The notes: a model not told the origin generated them from the letters alone. A stretch of 64,000 nucleotides of DNA from Halotalea alkalilenta DSM 17697 (GCF_000621205.1 NZ_JHYY01000024.1:80954-144953); one strand, 5' to 3'; numbered from the stretch's first letter, positions 48,323-58,139 are shown. Numbers and translations are program-made.

Positions 48323-49696
48323 TCAGGGCTTGCTGGCCTTCTGGCCCCGGCGGCGGCGCGGCTGACGCTCCGGCTCCTCGACCGGCATCGGCAGTTGGAT
48401 CCTCACCTTGAGTCCGCCCAAAGGGCTGTCGGCCAGGGCCATCTCTCCGCCGTGATAGGCGACCACCTGTTCGACGATACCGAGGCCGAGGCCGTGGCCG
48501 GCGACCTTTTCGTCCAGCCGTGTGCCGCGGTGGATCACTTCGTCACGATACTCCGGGCTGATTCCCGGGCCGTCGTCGTCCACTTCCATGATCAGCTGGC
48601 CACAAGCGACGCTCAGGGTGAGACGCACCTCGCTCTTGGCCCACTTGCCGGCGTTATCGAGCAGATTGCCGAGGACCTCGAGCATGTCCTCCCCATCCCA
48701 GGGCAGCGCGTTGGGCACGCCGTCGATGCGATAGTCGAAATGAATGTGGTGGTAGATTTCGCCGAGGGTATCGATCAGCGGCGGCAGCTCGGTGTCGGGA
48801 TGAAAACGCGTGGTGTGGGAGTTGTCCCGGGTATCGAGTCGCGCGCGCTGCAGTTCGCGCTCGACCAGGCGATGGATATCGTCGAGCCGGTTGCGTAGCC
48901 CGTCACGCAGTTCCGGATGCTGGTTGAGTTCGCGGCGGGCGAGCAGGGTCTCCATCACCGCCAGCGGCGTCTTCAGCGCGTGCCCCAGGTTGCTGATTCC
49001 ATCACGAGAGCGGTTGAGGACTTTCTCGATCCGTTCCAACTGGTGGTTGAGCTCGACCACCACCGGCTCGATCTCCTCCGGTACCTGAGTCTCGATCTTC
49101 ATCCGGTGACCATCATTGATCAGCGCCAGCTCGCTGCGCAGGCGTCCGAGCGGGCGCATGCCGAGGCGGATGACGTGCTGCTGGATCACGACCAGCAGTA
49201 CCGCGAGCAGTCCGCCGAGCAGCCAGATGGAAAGCCGTAGCCAGTTGAGCCGCTGGGTCACCGGGGTGTAGTCGAGCGCGGTGGTGATTTCGAATTCATG
49301 GCCGGCGCGGCTGTAGGCGCCGCTCCACACCAGCAGCGCCTGGCCTTCCGGGCCAGGCAGCAGGCGTTCGGAGAGCCCTTCGCCTACGTTCGGCAAGCGA
49401 TGGTCCCATAGGGAGCGAGAGCGAATCTCCTCGCCGCCGTCGACTCTCAGGCTGAAGTAGCTGCCTGCATAGACCCGGCTATAGGACTCGCGAAACGGCA
49501 GCCGATCGAGATCGACCCGGTCCTGCTCGTCGAGCGCCTCGGCGACGATGCCCTCCGCGTCCTCGCGCAGCCGCTCGCCGAGATAGTCGCGAAAGGCATG
49601 GTCGAACAGCAGCACGCTGCCGTGCGCGAGGAGGAACATCACCGCCAAGCCTGCGAGCAGGAGCCCCAGCGCGAGTCGCCGGGTCAGCGAGATCAC
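48323..49696 (-). CDS. Sensor histidine kinase (PhoQ-like)
   Basis: A 457-residue membrane kinase. One helix near residues 8-30 and a second near 150-172 bracket a periplasmic sensor region of about 120 residues; a HAMP-like linker follows ([23 protein letters not shown]). The phosphorylated His lies in [17 protein letters not shown] near residue 248; the ATPase has [12 protein letters not shown] (N box), VDDDGPGI (G1) and [11 protein letters not shown] (G2). The [11 protein letters not shown] box is the PhoQ-type. The tail is rich in R and P. It overlaps the response-regulator gene by four bases. The signal is unknown; PhoQ relatives sense Mg, pH or peptides. Confidence 0.9.
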   Translation of the reverse strand: MISLTRRLALGLLLAGLAVMFLLAHGSVLLFDHAFRDYLGERLREDAEGIVAEALDEQDRVDLDRLPFRESYSRVYAGSYFSLRVDGGEEIRSRSLWDHRLPNVGEGLSERLLPGPEGQALLVWSGAYSRAGHEFEITTALDYTPVTQRLNWLRLSIWLLGGLLAVLLVVIQQHVIRLGMRPLGRLRSELALINDGHRMKIETQVPEEIEPVVVELNHQLERIEKVLNRSRDGISNLGHALKTPLAVMETLLARRELNQHPELRDGLRNRLDDIHRLVERELQRARLDTRDNSHTTRFHPDTELPPLIDTLGEIYHHIHFDYRIDGVPNALPWDGEDMLEVLGNLLDNAGKWAKSEVRLTLSVACGQLIMEVDDDGPGISPEYRDEVIHRGTRLDEKVAGHGLGLGIVEQVVAYHGGEMALADSPLGGLKVRIQLPMPVEEPERQPRRRRGQKASKP

Positions 49697-50382
49697 TGAT
49701 TATCTTCGCGGCTGCTGCCGCCGAAGCGATAACCCTGTCCTCGCTGAGTGATGATCACGCCGCGCCCCAGCTTCTGGCGCAGGTGGTTGATGTGCACCTC
49801 GACCACGTTCGGATTGCGTTCGTGCTCGCTGTCGTAGAGATGGTCGAGCAGTCGATCCTTGGGGATCACGTGTTCGGGATGCAGCATCATGTAGCGCAGG
49901 ATGGCGAACTCGGCGCGGGTCAGGTTGACCTGCTTGTCGCCGCCGGCCTCGGTGGTCGCGCTCTGGCTGGCCTCGTCGAGCACCACGCCTGCGACCGAAA
50001 GCTTGGGCGTCGGCCTCTGGCCGTGGCGGCGGCGCATCAGCCCTTGGAGACGAAGCAGCAGCTCGTCGGGATGGAAGGGCTTCGGCAGGTAATCGTCGGC
50101 GCCGGCGCGCAGCCCGGTGATCCGCTCGCTCCAGCTGGTCCGGGCGGTGAGGATCAGGATCGGGGTGTCGAGGCCGTTCTCGCGCCACTCCTCGAGCAGC
50201 TGAAGGCCGGGACGGCCGGGCAGCCCGAGGTCGAGCACGATCATGTCGAAAGGAATGTTGAGCGCCATCACCGCAGCATCGCGGCCATCCGTGCACCAGT
50301 CCACGGCGTAGCCGTTCTGGGTGAACAGGGTGTTGAGTTCGTCGGCGAGCGGTACGTTGTCTTCGACCAGCAGGAGTCGCAT
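49693..50382 (-). CDS. OmpR/PhoP-family response regulator
   Basis: A 229-residue regulator. The receiver domain has MRLLLVEDN, the phospho-acceptor Asp in [21 protein letters not shown] near residue 51, the Thr in LILTART and the Lys in [13 protein letters not shown] near residue 101. A C-terminal winged helix follows, with [31 protein letters not shown] and [27 protein letters not shown]. It forms an operon with the kinase downstream and a PepSY protein 12 bases upstream, an arrangement common for PhoP/QseB-type systems in pseudomonads and relatives. Confidence 0.95.
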   Translation of the reverse strand: MRLLLVEDNVPLADELNTLFTQNGYAVDWCTDGRDAAVMALNIPFDMIVLDLGLPGRPGLQLLEEWRENGLDTPILILTARTSWSERITGLRAGADDYLPKPFHPDELLLRLQGLMRRRHGQRPTPKLSVAGVVLDEASQSATTEAGGDKQVNLTRAEFAILRYMMLHPEHVIPKDRLLDHLYDSEHERNPNVVEVHINHLRQKLGRGVIITQRGQGYRFGGSSREDNQ

Positions 50383-50394
50383 ATCGGTCCGTTC

Positions 50395-50715
50395 CTATTC
50401 CGTAGTGATTCGTTCGCCCGAGGCCGCATCGAAGAGCACGTCCCAGACCTGCCCGTGTTCGTCGAGTATTTCCAGCCGGTACACGTAGTGCGGGGCATGA
50501 TATTCGAGCATCGCTTCGATCAGTTTTCCCTGATGAAAATGGCGCGCCTGGGCGATGATCTCCTCGAGCGGCAGGATCTTGCCCTGCTCGGTGAGATCCA
50601 ACGCATCGTTCTGATCGAGCTCCGCTCGAGCGGGCGCTATGCTCCAAGTTAGCGCAATCAGCGTCAGCCCGGCAAAAGCCGCGCCCAATCGAGCACTTAG
50701 CCTGTCGATCGCCAT
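50395..50715 (-). CDS. PepSY domain periplasmic protein
   Basis: A 106-residue protein with a signal peptide (AGLTLIALTWSIAPARA, cleavage expected after ARA) and one PepSY domain: LPLEEIIAQARHFHQGKLIEAMLEYHAPHYVYRLEILDEHGQVWDVLFDAASGERI. PepSY proteins often inhibit proteases or act as sensory partners; here it is the first gene of a PepSY-regulator-kinase operon and may modulate the kinase sensor domain. The stop lies 12 bases before the regulator start. The CNNM-type gene ends 13 bases upstream, so it may belong to the same transcript. Confidence 0.9.
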   Translation of the reverse strand: MAIDRLSARLGAAFAGLTLIALTWSIAPARAELDQNDALDLTEQGKILPLEEIIAQARHFHQGKLIEAMLEYHAPHYVYRLEILDEHGQVWDVLFDAASGERITTE

Positions 50716-50728
50716 GCTCGGTTCTCCG

Positions 50729-52009
50729 TTACTCCGGGCGGTGCTTCGCGCCGGCGATGCTGGCGCGAGGCGCGCAGTACGCCCGGACGATGAAGTTGTC
50801 TTCGAGGTCGGTCACCTCGATACGATAGTCGCCCAGCAGTAGCGAGACCGGACCCGCCGGGAAGGTCTCGAGTCGTTCGACGATCAGCCCGTTGAGCGTT
50901 CGCGGTCCATCGACCGGCAGTGACCAGCCGAGTAGCCGATTGATTTCGCGCAGCGGCACCCTGCCCTCGATCAGGTAGCCATCCTCGAACGGCTGGATGC
51001 CGTCCGTGGGCGACTGGGACTGGGTGGTGAACTCGCCGACGATCTCCTCGAGGATGTCCTCGAGGGTGACCAGTCCGATCACCTCGCCATATTCGTCGAC
51101 CACCAGGGCGATACGGCGCTGCTGACTCTGAAAGTAGTGCAGCTGGGTATGCAGCGGCGTCGATTCCGGCACGAAGTAGGGCTCGCTGGCCGCATTGACG
51201 ATCTCGGCGCGCAGCCGCTCGGGCCGGCCCAGGATCGCCGCTGCGCTTCTCACGTGGAGCAGTCCGACGACGTTGTTGACGTCTCCTTTGTAGACCGGCA
51301 GTCGGGTATGCTGGCTGTGGGTCAGCTGACGACGCAGCGATTCGTCGTCGCTCTCCAGGTCGATGCCGTCGATTTCATGGCGCGGCACCATGATGCTGCG
51401 CACCGTGGCTTTGTTGAGGTCGATGATCGACAGCAGCATCGCACGGTTGCGCGATGGGATCAGGCTGCCGGCCTCTCCGACCACGGTGCGCAGCTCCTCG
51501 GGCGACAGCGAGGTCGTGTCTGCCTGGACCTTGTGCAGGCCGCAGAACTTGAGCAGCCAGTTGGAGATGCCGTTGACCATCACCACCAGCGGCATGCATA
51601 TCTTGAGCGCCGGCCCCAGCACCCGAGCGCAAGGGTAGGAGACCTGTTCCGGCCTCACCGCCGCCCAGGTCTTCGGCATCACTTCGCCGAAGATCAGCAT
51701 CACGATGGTCAGCAGCACGGTCGCGACGATCGGTGCCGAGCCCGCGTCGAAGAAGTCGAGCGCGAGCATGGTGGCCAGTGACGCGGAGAGGTTGCCGACC
51801 AGGGTATTGCCGATCAGGATCACCCCCAGCAGCTTGTCCGGCTGGCGGACGAGCTCGAGCACTTGCTTGGCCCCCGCATGCCCTTCTCCGGCGAGGTGAT
51901 GCAGCCGGTAGCGATTGACCGCCATCATGCCGATCTCCGCGAAGGAGAAAAACGCGCAAAGCGCCAGTAGCACCACTATCCCGGTCGTCAACAGCAGCAG
52001 TTCGCTCAT
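50729..52009 (-). CDS. CNNM/CorC-type membrane protein (DUF21-CBS-CorC_HlyC)
   Basis: A 426-residue inner-membrane protein. A DUF21 (CNNM) domain with four helices opens it (LLLLTTGIVVLLALCAFFSFAEIGMMAVNRYRL), a CBS pair follows with VRSIMVPRHEIDGID and GLLHVRSA, then RRIALVVDEYGEVIGLVTLEDILEEIVGEF, and a C-terminal CorC_HlyC domain (EDGYLIEGRVPLREINRLLGW). Relatives (YfjD, CorB/CorC) take part in Mg or Co efflux. ATG 52009 follows GGAG. Its position beside a PhoPQ-like system, which in other bacteria responds to Mg, is suggestive. Confidence 0.92.
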   Translation of the reverse strand: MSELLLLTTGIVVLLALCAFFSFAEIGMMAVNRYRLHHLAGEGHAGAKQVLELVRQPDKLLGVILIGNTLVGNLSASLATMLALDFFDAGSAPIVATVLLTIVMLIFGEVMPKTWAAVRPEQVSYPCARVLGPALKICMPLVVMVNGISNWLLKFCGLHKVQADTTSLSPEELRTVVGEAGSLIPSRNRAMLLSIIDLNKATVRSIMVPRHEIDGIDLESDDESLRRQLTHSQHTRLPVYKGDVNNVVGLLHVRSAAAILGRPERLRAEIVNAASEPYFVPESTPLHTQLHYFQSQQRRIALVVDEYGEVIGLVTLEDILEEIVGEFTTQSQSPTDGIQPFEDGYLIEGRVPLREINRLLGWSLPVDGPRTLNGLIVERLETFPAGPVSLLLGDYRIEVTDLEDNFIVRAYCAPRASIAGAKHRPE

Positions 52010-52223
52010 CGGGCCGCTCCATGGCGCTTGGCGCATGAAGCGTCGAGCATCCGCGAGGGTGCGATGGGCATGGCGGCAGCTTTGCGCGTCATCGTGACTC
52101 CATAAGAGAATTGGAGGGGTTTTTAGGGATTGGCCCTCGGGGCGTCAAGCCGATGGCCGGAATCTTAAGCTAGGGCGTGTTAACCCGGCCCTGGGTGGAT
52201 GCACGAACGCAGTCGCTGCCAGC

Positions 52224-53015
52224 TCAGCGCGTGGCGAGCAGCAGCCGGCTGCCGAAGTAGGCGAGTACCAGTACCACTGCGCCGACCAGCGTCCAGCGCA
52301 CCGCGCGACGTCCACGCCAGCCGTGGAAACGGCGGCACCAGAGCAGCACGCCGAAGATCACCCACGCCATCAGTGAGAGCAGGGTCTTCGGGGTCAGGTG
52401 CTGGGCGGACAGGTCGTGGACGAACAGCGCGCCGCTAGCGATCGAGATCGTCAGCAGCACCATCCCAAGGGTGATGAGTTCGAACAGCATGCGCTCCATC
52501 CGGGTCAGCGCAGGCAGCGCCTGGACGATGCCGCGCAGCCGCCTGGTCTTCAGCGCATGGTCCTGAAGGGCGATCAGCAGTGCCTGGACCGCGGCGATCG
52601 AGAGCAGCGCGAAGGCGAGCGTCGAGCTTGCGATGTGGACCAGCACTCCAGGGGGGAAGTAGGCGTAGGTCAGCGTTCCGGGGAGGCCGACCATGGCGAT
52701 CAGGCTGAACGCGGCGAATGGCAGCAGCGCCGCGCCTGGCGCCAGAGTCGGGGAGAACAGGCTGGCGCCCAGCAGCAGCACGGCGATGACCCAGCAGATC
52801 AGCGACAGGGTCTCGATCATGCCAAGGTTGAGCCCGCCATCGCGATAGAGCACGAAATAGAGCACCAGCGCATGCAGCACGACGGCGAGCAGGCCGGTCG
52901 TGCGCACAAGGCCAGGGCGCGGTGAGCAGGCTCGGGCGAGTGCCGCGGTCTGCCAGAGGCCGGCAAACAGATAGAGAAAAGCGGCGAGCAGGGCGTAGGG
53001 CAGTGCGGCGTGCAT
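52224..53015 (-). CDS. CcsA/CcmF-like cytochrome c assembly membrane protein (YpjD-type)
   Basis: A 263-residue polytopic protein of the CcsA/CcmC superfamily, with about eight hydrophobic segments. Family landmarks are VVLHALVLYFVLYRDGGLNLGMIETLSLICW and YFPPGVLVHIASSTLAFALLSIAAVQALLIALQ, with conserved His residues that could bind haem. The WGTF-type tryptophan-rich loop of true CcmC/CcmF is not seen, consistent with the YpjD/inner-membrane subgroup usually next to ffh. The start is uncertain: ATG 53015 begins at the first helix; ATG 53084 would add a 23-residue hydrophilic tail. It is divergent from ffh. Confidence 0.85.
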   Translation of the reverse strand: MHAALPYALLAAFLYLFAGLWQTAALARACSPRPGLVRTTGLLAVVLHALVLYFVLYRDGGLNLGMIETLSLICWVIAVLLLGASLFSPTLAPGAALLPFAAFSLIAMVGLPGTLTYAYFPPGVLVHIASSTLAFALLSIAAVQALLIALQDHALKTRRLRGIVQALPALTRMERMLFELITLGMVLLTISIASGALFVHDLSAQHLTPKTLLSLMAWVIFGVLLWCRRFHGWRGRRAVRWTLVGAVVLVLAYFGSRLLLATR

Positions 53016-53134
53016 CCAGATATGGCGTCCACGCGCCTTTGGCGCGTCATCAGTGACCTTCAAGGGTTGTGTCACTATAACCATTCGCAAGTGCTCGGGC
53101 GAGGCGGCGGATGGAGCGCTGCCGCCGGAGACGA

Positions 53135-53140
53135 TATAAT
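53135..53140 (+). promoter_or_regulatory. Candidate -10 element of the ffh promoter
   Basis: A perfect TATAAT lies 130 bases upstream of ffh in the divergent gap. The matching -35 (TGGAGC at 17 bases) is poor. Confidence 0.4.
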
Positions 53141-53269
53141 CCTGCACTTGTCGTCGTGATCGGCCAGCACTGGATCGCTGCCAAGCATCGCTGCCGGGCA
53201 TCGCTACCGGGTCACGACCGAGATTTCCGCTCGACGGCCCGCGTTCGCCGTCAGCCCTTGGAGGCGCCC

Positions 53270-54691
53270 ATGTTCGAAAGTTTGTCCGATCGTCTGTCGC
53301 GGACGCTGCGCACGATCACAGGCCAGGCCAGGCTCACCGAAGAGAACGTCCAGGAGACGTTGCGTGAAGTGCGCCGTGCGCTGCTCGAAGCCGATGTCGC
53401 GCTGCCGGTGGTCAAAGCCTTCGTCGAGCGGGTGCGCGAGCGCGCGGTCGGCCAGGAGGTGTCCAAGAGCCTTTCGCCGGGCCAGCAGTTCGTCAAGATC
53501 GTCCAGCAGGAGCTCGAGGCGGTCATGGGCGAGGGCAGCGCGCCGCTGGATCTCAAGCACCCGCCTTCGGTGATCCTGATGGCGGGTCTCCAGGGCGCGG
53601 GAAAGACCACTTCGGTGGCCAAGCTCGCCCGCTTCCTGCGCGAGCGCGAGAAGAAGAAAGTGCTGGTGGTCTCGGCGGACGTCTATCGTCCGGCGGCGAT
53701 CGACCAGCTCGCGCGCCTCGCCGAAGAGGTCGAGGTGGAGTTCTTCCCGTCCACCATCGAGCAGCGCCCTGTAGCGATCGCCGAAGCGGCGATTCGCCAT
53801 GCCAAGATCCATTTCCACGATGTGGTGCTGGTCGACACCGCCGGTCGTCTGCATGTGGACGCCGAGATGATGGACGAGATCAAGGCGCTGCACGCGGCGA
53901 TCAAACCCGCCGAAACGCTCTTCGTGGTCGACGCGATGACCGGGCAGGACGCCGCCAATACCGCCAAGGCGTTTCACGAGGCGCTGCCGCTCACCGGTGT
54001 GATCCTGACCAAGGCCGATGGCGATGCGCGCGGCGGGGCCGCGCTGTCGGTGCGTCATCTCACCGGCAAGCCGATCAAGTTCATCGGCATGGGCGAGAAG
54101 ACCGATGCCCTCGAGCCTTTCCACCCTGACCGTATCGCCTCGCGCATTCTCGGCATGGGTGATGTCCTCAGCCTGATCGAGGAGGCCGAGCGCACCGTCG
54201 ACAAGGGCAAGGCCGCCAAGCTGACCAAGAAGCTCAAGAAGGGAGAGGGCTTCGATCTCGAGGATTTCCGCGACCAGCTCCAGCAGCTCAAGAACATGGG
54301 GGGTATGGGTAGCCTGCTCGAGAAGCTGCCCGGCATGGGGCAGATGGCCGAGCTTGCGCAGAGCCGCAACGCGGAGAAGGAGTTCGGCAAGCTCGAGGCG
54401 ATGATCAATTCGATGACGCCGTTCGAACGGCGTAAACCCGACCTGATCAACGGTTCGCGCAAACGTCGCATCTGCGCGGGTTCCGGGACCCAGATCCCGG
54501 AGCTCAACCGGCTGCTCAAGCAGCACAAGCAGATGCAGAAGATGATGAAGAAAATGGGTAAGAAGGGCGGCATGCAGAAGATGATGCGCGGCATGAGCAG
54601 CATGTTCGGCGGGGGCGGTGGGCCGGGCGGCCTGGGTGGCCCCGGTGGGATGGGGGGCATGGGCGGAATGGGCGGTTTCCCTCGCCGCTGA
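53270..54691 (+). CDS. ffh: Signal recognition particle protein Ffh
   Basis: A 473-residue GTPase that, with 4.5S RNA, delivers membrane proteins to FtsY and the translocon. The N domain opens MFESLSDRLSRTLRTITGQARLTEENV; the G domain has GLQGAGKTTSVAKLA near residue 107, the DVYRPAAIDQL insertion box, DTAGRLHVD and TKADGDARGG. The M domain with RNA-binding NGSRKRRICAGSGTQIPELNRLLKQHKQMQKMMKKM ends in a glycine/methionine-rich tail (GGPGGMGGMGGMGGF). ATG 53270 follows TTGGAGG and starts the family N-terminus. rpsP follows after 228 bases with its own promoter. Confidence 0.97.
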   Translation: MFESLSDRLSRTLRTITGQARLTEENVQETLREVRRALLEADVALPVVKAFVERVRERAVGQEVSKSLSPGQQFVKIVQQELEAVMGEGSAPLDLKHPPSVILMAGLQGAGKTTSVAKLARFLREREKKKVLVVSADVYRPAAIDQLARLAEEVEVEFFPSTIEQRPVAIAEAAIRHAKIHFHDVVLVDTAGRLHVDAEMMDEIKALHAAIKPAETLFVVDAMTGQDAANTAKAFHEALPLTGVILTKADGDARGGAALSVRHLTGKPIKFIGMGEKTDALEPFHPDRIASRILGMGDVLSLIEEAERTVDKGKAAKLTKKLKKGEGFDLEDFRDQLQQLKNMGGMGSLLEKLPGMGQMAELAQSRNAEKEFGKLEAMINSMTPFERRKPDLINGSRKRRICAGSGTQIPELNRLLKQHKQMQKMMKKMGKKGGMQKMMRGMSSMFGGGGGPGGLGGPGGMGGMGGMGGFPRR

Positions 54692-54713
54692 TACCTTTGA
54701 CGCTGGTGCGTGT

Positions 54714-54741
54714 TTGCAGGGGTTGAAAATTCCCGTAGAAT
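54714..54741 (+). promoter_or_regulatory. Sigma-70 promoter of rpsP-rimM-trmD-rplS
   Basis: TTGCAG, 16 bases, TAGAAT. The leader to rpsP is about 170 bases and contains the hairpin at 54770-54788. Confidence 0.65.
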
Positions 54742-54769
54742 GTCGCGTCTTCGAAGTGGGCTGCCCTTA

Positions 54770-54788
54770 GGCAGGTGGCTCACCTGCC
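54770..54788 (+). other. Leader hairpin upstream of rpsP
   Basis: A perfect eight-base stem GGCAGGTG / CACCTGCC with a three-base loop forms in the rpsP leader, about 30 bases after the promoter. It lacks a U tract, so it may be structural or regulatory rather than a terminator. Confidence 0.4.
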
Positions 54789-54919
54789 GTGAGTGCCGCA
54801 CTGCGATCTTCACAGTCGAGCATCGGTAGCTTTGGGGCGATGGACCGGCGCGAGCGATCGGTCATTGGCCAGAGCCTAATCAAGCACTTCAGTTCGAGCA
54901 TCACTAGAGAGACTTATCG

Positions 54920-55171
54920 ATGGTAACCATTCGTCTGGCACGTGGCGGCGCCAAGAAGCGTCCTTTCTATCACCTCACCGTCACCGACTCCCGCGTCGCT
55001 CGTGATGGTCGTTTCATCGAGCGCCTGGGTTTCTTCAACCCGATCGCGCGCGGTGGCGAAGAGCGCCTGCGCGTCGATCTCGATCGCCTGGCCTATTGGC
55101 AGTCGCAGGGTGCGCAGGTCTCCGACCGCGTCGCTCAGCTGATCAAAGAAGCGCGTAAGACCGCAGCCTGA
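54920..55171 (+). CDS. rpsP: 30S ribosomal protein S16
   Basis: An 83-residue protein with the S16 pattern [41 protein letters not shown], followed by [22 protein letters not shown]. It binds 16S rRNA and is needed for small-subunit assembly. It is the first gene of the classic rpsP-rimM-trmD-rplS operon, with rimM 104 bases downstream. Confidence 0.98.
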   Translation: MVTIRLARGGAKKRPFYHLTVTDSRVARDGRFIERLGFFNPIARGGEERLRVDLDRLAYWQSQGAQVSDRVAQLIKEARKTAA

Positions 55172-55275
55172 ACGGCACCCATGCCCACCTCGGTGGGCTT
55201 GAGACCCTCGCGTCTGGCGGAAGCCAGCGTGAAGGCAGTGCCCTGGGACTCCGTCCCGACTTCATCGAGCGAATA

Positions 55276-55818
55276 GTGAGCGATAACGTGACCCCCGCCG
55301 AAAATGCCTCGCCCGAGCGTGTGGTGATGGGCAGCTTGACCAGCCCCTACGGTGTCAAGGGCTGGTTGAAGGTCTATTCGCACACGAGCCCGATGGAGGG
55401 CATCCTCGAGTACGACCGCTGGACCGTCGACAAGGGCGGTGTAGAGCGCGTCTACGAGGTGCTCCAGGGGCGTCGTCAGGGCAAGGGGTTGGTGGTTCAG
55501 TTGGCTGGTGTCGCCTCGCGCGAGGCGGCCGAGGCGCTCGGTGGTGCGACGATCAAGCTTGCGACCGACGAACTGCCCCGGCTCGCGGCGGGCGAGTACT
55601 ACTGGTACCAGCTCGAAGGTCTCAAGGTAACGACCATCGACGGTGTCGAACTGGGGAGGGTGGATCACCTGCTCGAGACTGGTGCCAACGACGTACTGGT
55701 GGTCAAGGGTGGCCCCGATGGCAAGGAGCGGCTGTTGCCCTTCCTGCCTGACGAGGTGATCGAGCGGATCGATCTCGAGGCGGGAGAGATGCGCGTCGAT
55801 TGGGACCCTGAGTTCTGA
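55276..55818 (+). CDS. rimM: 16S rRNA processing protein RimM (GTG start)
   Basis: A 180-residue assembly factor that binds S19 during maturation of the small-subunit head. The RimM N-terminal barrel begins [24 protein letters not shown], and the C-terminal PRC-barrel-like domain contains [38 protein letters not shown], ending with [25 protein letters not shown]. The start is GTG at 55276. trmD follows eight bases after the stop, so the genes are co-transcribed. Confidence 0.97.
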   Translation: MSDNVTPAENASPERVVMGSLTSPYGVKGWLKVYSHTSPMEGILEYDRWTVDKGGVERVYEVLQGRRQGKGLVVQLAGVASREAAEALGGATIKLATDELPRLAAGEYYWYQLEGLKVTTIDGVELGRVDHLLETGANDVLVVKGGPDGKERLLPFLPDEVIERIDLEAGEMRVDWDPEF

Positions 55819-55826
55819 GCGCGACG

Positions 55827-56636
55827 ATGCACGACTCGAGCAGTGAGGGAGGCCCGGGCCTGAGTATCGGCGTGGTGTCGCTGTTTCCCGAGATGTTCGA
55901 TGCCCTGACCATGCACGGGGTCAGCGGTCGCGCGGTTCGCCAGGGGCTTTTGTCGCTCGAGTTCTGGAATCCGCGTGACTATGCCGTCGACCGGCATCGC
56001 AGCGTCGATGACCGCCCCTACGGGGGAGGGCCTGGCATGCTGATGAAGGTCGATACGCTGCGCGGTGCGATTCACGATGCGCGCGATGCGCTCACCGTGA
56101 ATGGCGTCGCTCCCCGAGTGATCTACCTCTCCCCGCAGGGAAGGGTACTGGACCAGCGGGGAGTGCGTGAGCTGGCGAGCAGTGGGCGGCTGGTGCTGGT
56201 CGCCGGACGCTACGAAGGCATCGACGAGCGTGTGATCGAGGCCGATGTCGACGAGCAGTGGTCGATCGGCGACTACGTGCTGAGCGGCGGCGAGCTGCCG
56301 GCGATGGTGCTGATCGATGCGGTCTCGAGGCTGGTACCGGGTGTGCTCGGTCACGCCCGCTCGGCCGAGGAGGATTCGTTCTCCGATGGCCTGCTCGACT
56401 GCCCGCACTACACGCGGCCGGAAGAGATCGACGGCAAGCGCGTTCCCGAGGTGCTGATCAATGGGCATCATGGCGAGATTCGCCGCTGGCGCCTCAAGCA
56501 ATCCCTTGGGCGGACCTGGTCGTTGCGACCGGATCTGCTCGAAACGCGGACGTTGACCGCAGAGGAGCGCACGCTTCTCGACGAGTACGTCCGTGAGTAC
56601 GCCGCCCGGCAGGGCGACGGCGGTGCGCGGGACTGA
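55827..56636 (+). CDS. trmD: tRNA (guanine-N1-)-methyltransferase
   Basis: A 269-residue SPOUT methyltransferase that methylates G37 next to the anticodon and prevents frameshifting. The start [37 protein letters not shown] is slightly extended before the conserved VVSLFPEMF. Key motifs are [36 protein letters not shown], the trefoil-knot [16 protein letters not shown] and [23 protein letters not shown]-terminal [27 protein letters not shown] completes the family. Note that tRNA-Pro(CGG), a known TrmD substrate type with G37, is encoded in this window. Confidence 0.97.
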   Translation: MHDSSSEGGPGLSIGVVSLFPEMFDALTMHGVSGRAVRQGLLSLEFWNPRDYAVDRHRSVDDRPYGGGPGMLMKVDTLRGAIHDARDALTVNGVAPRVIYLSPQGRVLDQRGVRELASSGRLVLVAGRYEGIDERVIEADVDEQWSIGDYVLSGGELPAMVLIDAVSRLVPGVLGHARSAEEDSFSDGLLDCPHYTRPEEIDGKRVPEVLINGHHGEIRRWRLKQSLGRTWSLRPDLLETRTLTAEERTLLDEYVREYAARQGDGGARD

Positions 56637-56725
56637 ACGTCCTCGCGCGTCATCCATCAGCGGTCCCCGCGCTCGGCGTCGGGATCACCGGAACCGGGCT
56701 ACCGGTCCAGTATTAGGAGCAGGAC

Positions 56726-57082
56726 ATGAGCAATCGAAACAAAGTGATCCAGGCGATCGAATCCGAGCAGATGGGCAAAGAGCTGCCCGCTTTCGGCCCC
56801 GGCGACACCATCATCGTCCAGGTGAAGGTCGTCGAAGGTACCCGCGAGCGTCTGCAGGCGTTCGAAGGCGTGGTGATCGGCAAGCGTAACCGCGGCCTCA
56901 ACTCCGCTTTCACCGTGCGCAAGATTTCCCACGGTGTCGGCGTCGAGCGTACCTTCCAGACCTACAGCCCGCTGGTCGCGAGCGTTGAAGTGAAGCGCCG
57001 CGGTGACGTTCGTCAGGCGAAGCTTTACTACCTTCGCGAGCTCAGCGGCAAGGCCGCGCGCATCAAGGAAAAGCTTTCCTGA
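56726..57082 (+). CDS. rplS: 50S ribosomal protein L19
   Basis: A 118-residue protein beginning [38 protein letters not shown], with [37 protein letters not shown] and the ending [26 protein letters not shown]: all typical of L19, which sits at the subunit interface. It closes the rpsP operon and is followed by a strong hairpin terminator. Confidence 0.98.
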   Translation: MSNRNKVIQAIESEQMGKELPAFGPGDTIIVQVKVVEGTRERLQAFEGVVIGKRNRGLNSAFTVRKISHGVGVERTFQTYSPLVASVEVKRRGDVRQAKLYYLRELSGKAARIKEKLS

Positions 57083-57125
57083 TAGCGCCTCGGGATACGC
57101 CCACTCGGGCGTGCCCCGGTCGAGA

Positions 57126-57170
57126 CGAAACCCCGCGGCGCCTACCTGGCGCGCGGGGTTTCGTGCTTTT
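57126..57170 (+). terminator. Intrinsic terminator of the rpsP-rplS operon
   Basis: Twelve-base stem CGAAACCCCGCG / CGCGGGGTTTCG with a loop of 14 bases, followed by TGCTTTTC. Confidence 0.85.
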
Positions 57171-57207
57171 CGCAAGCTCTGTTGTTGTCCCTTGGCATCG
57201 AGGCTCC

Positions 57208-58107
57208 ATGAACGACGGCTGCGCCAATCCCCTGATCGATGGCTTCCTCGACGCGCTCTGGCTCGAGCGCGGCGCCAGCCCGCACACCTTGGCGGCCTAT
57301 CGGCGCGACCTGGGCCATTGGACGAGCCATCTCGAGCGCTTGCGGACGACGCTGCTCGCGCCGGGAGAGGGAGCCATCGAGGCGCTGTTGGGCGAGCGGC
57401 GGGCAGCGGGCTACCATCCGCGCAGCGATGCCCGGCTGCTCTCCAGCCTGCGGCGGTTTTACCGCTGGGCGATGCTCGAGGGGCTGATCGAGGCGGATCC
57501 GGTCGGTGGTGTCGGTACCCCTCCCGCCCGCCCCGGACTGCCCAAGACCCTCGATGAAATCGATGTCGATCGGCTGCTCGCTGCGCCTGACGTCGAGCAG
57601 CCCATCGGCCTGCGTGATCGCACCATGATCGAGGTGCTCTACGCCTGCGGATTGCGGGTGTCGGAGCTGGTCGGCCTGCGCCTCGACAGTCTCAACCTGC
57701 GCCAGGGCGTGGTGAGGGTGCTGGGCAAGGGCGGCAAGGAGCGGTTGGTGCCGCTTGGCGAGGAGGCGCACGACTGGCTCGAGCGCTACCTGCGCGAGGG
57801 GCGAGGGCAGTTGATGCGCGACATCACGCGTGCCCCCTTGTTTCCCGGGCGCCAAGATGGCTTCATGACCCGTCAGACGTTTTGGCACCGGATCAAGCTG
57901 CATGCGGCTTCGGCGGGAATCACCAAACCGCTTTCGCCGCATACTCTCCGCCACGCCTTCGCCACGCACCTGCTCGACCACGGCGCCCATCTCAGGGTGG
58001 TCCAGGAGCTGCTCGGACACCGTGATCTGTCGACCACGCAGATTTATACCCACGTCGCGCAGCGCAGGCTCGAAGCGCTGCATCGCCGCCACCACCCGCG
58101 CGGTTGA
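57208..58107 (+). CDS. xerD: Site-specific tyrosine recombinase XerD
   Basis: A 299-residue recombinase that, with XerC, resolves chromosome dimers at dif. The SAM-like N-terminal domain begins IDGFLDALWLERGASPHTLAAYRRDL. The catalytic residues are seen: Arg in YACGLRVSELVGL, Lys in VLGKGGKERLVPL, His and Arg in SPHTLRHAFATHLLDHG, His in LLGHRDLSTTQ and Tyr in IYTHVAQ. ATG 57208 follows GAGG. It is a housekeeping recombinase, not a phage integrase: its neighbour dsbC and the following recJ are the usual xerD partners. Confidence 0.95.
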   Translation: MNDGCANPLIDGFLDALWLERGASPHTLAAYRRDLGHWTSHLERLRTTLLAPGEGAIEALLGERRAAGYHPRSDARLLSSLRRFYRWAMLEGLIEADPVGGVGTPPARPGLPKTLDEIDVDRLLAAPDVEQPIGLRDRTMIEVLYACGLRVSELVGLRLDSLNLRQGVVRVLGKGGKERLVPLGEEAHDWLERYLREGRGQLMRDITRAPLFPGRQDGFMTRQTFWHRIKLHAASAGITKPLSPHTLRHAFATHLLDHGAHLRVVQELLGHRDLSTTQIYTHVAQRRLEALHRRHHPRG

Positions 58108-58139
58108 ACGACGCGATACGTTTTTCAGGAGATCGATAG

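Noticed and set aside
57208..58107. Tyrosine recombinase as a possible phage or island integrase
   Set aside because: Sequence and neighbours (dsbC, recJ) identify it as housekeeping XerD.
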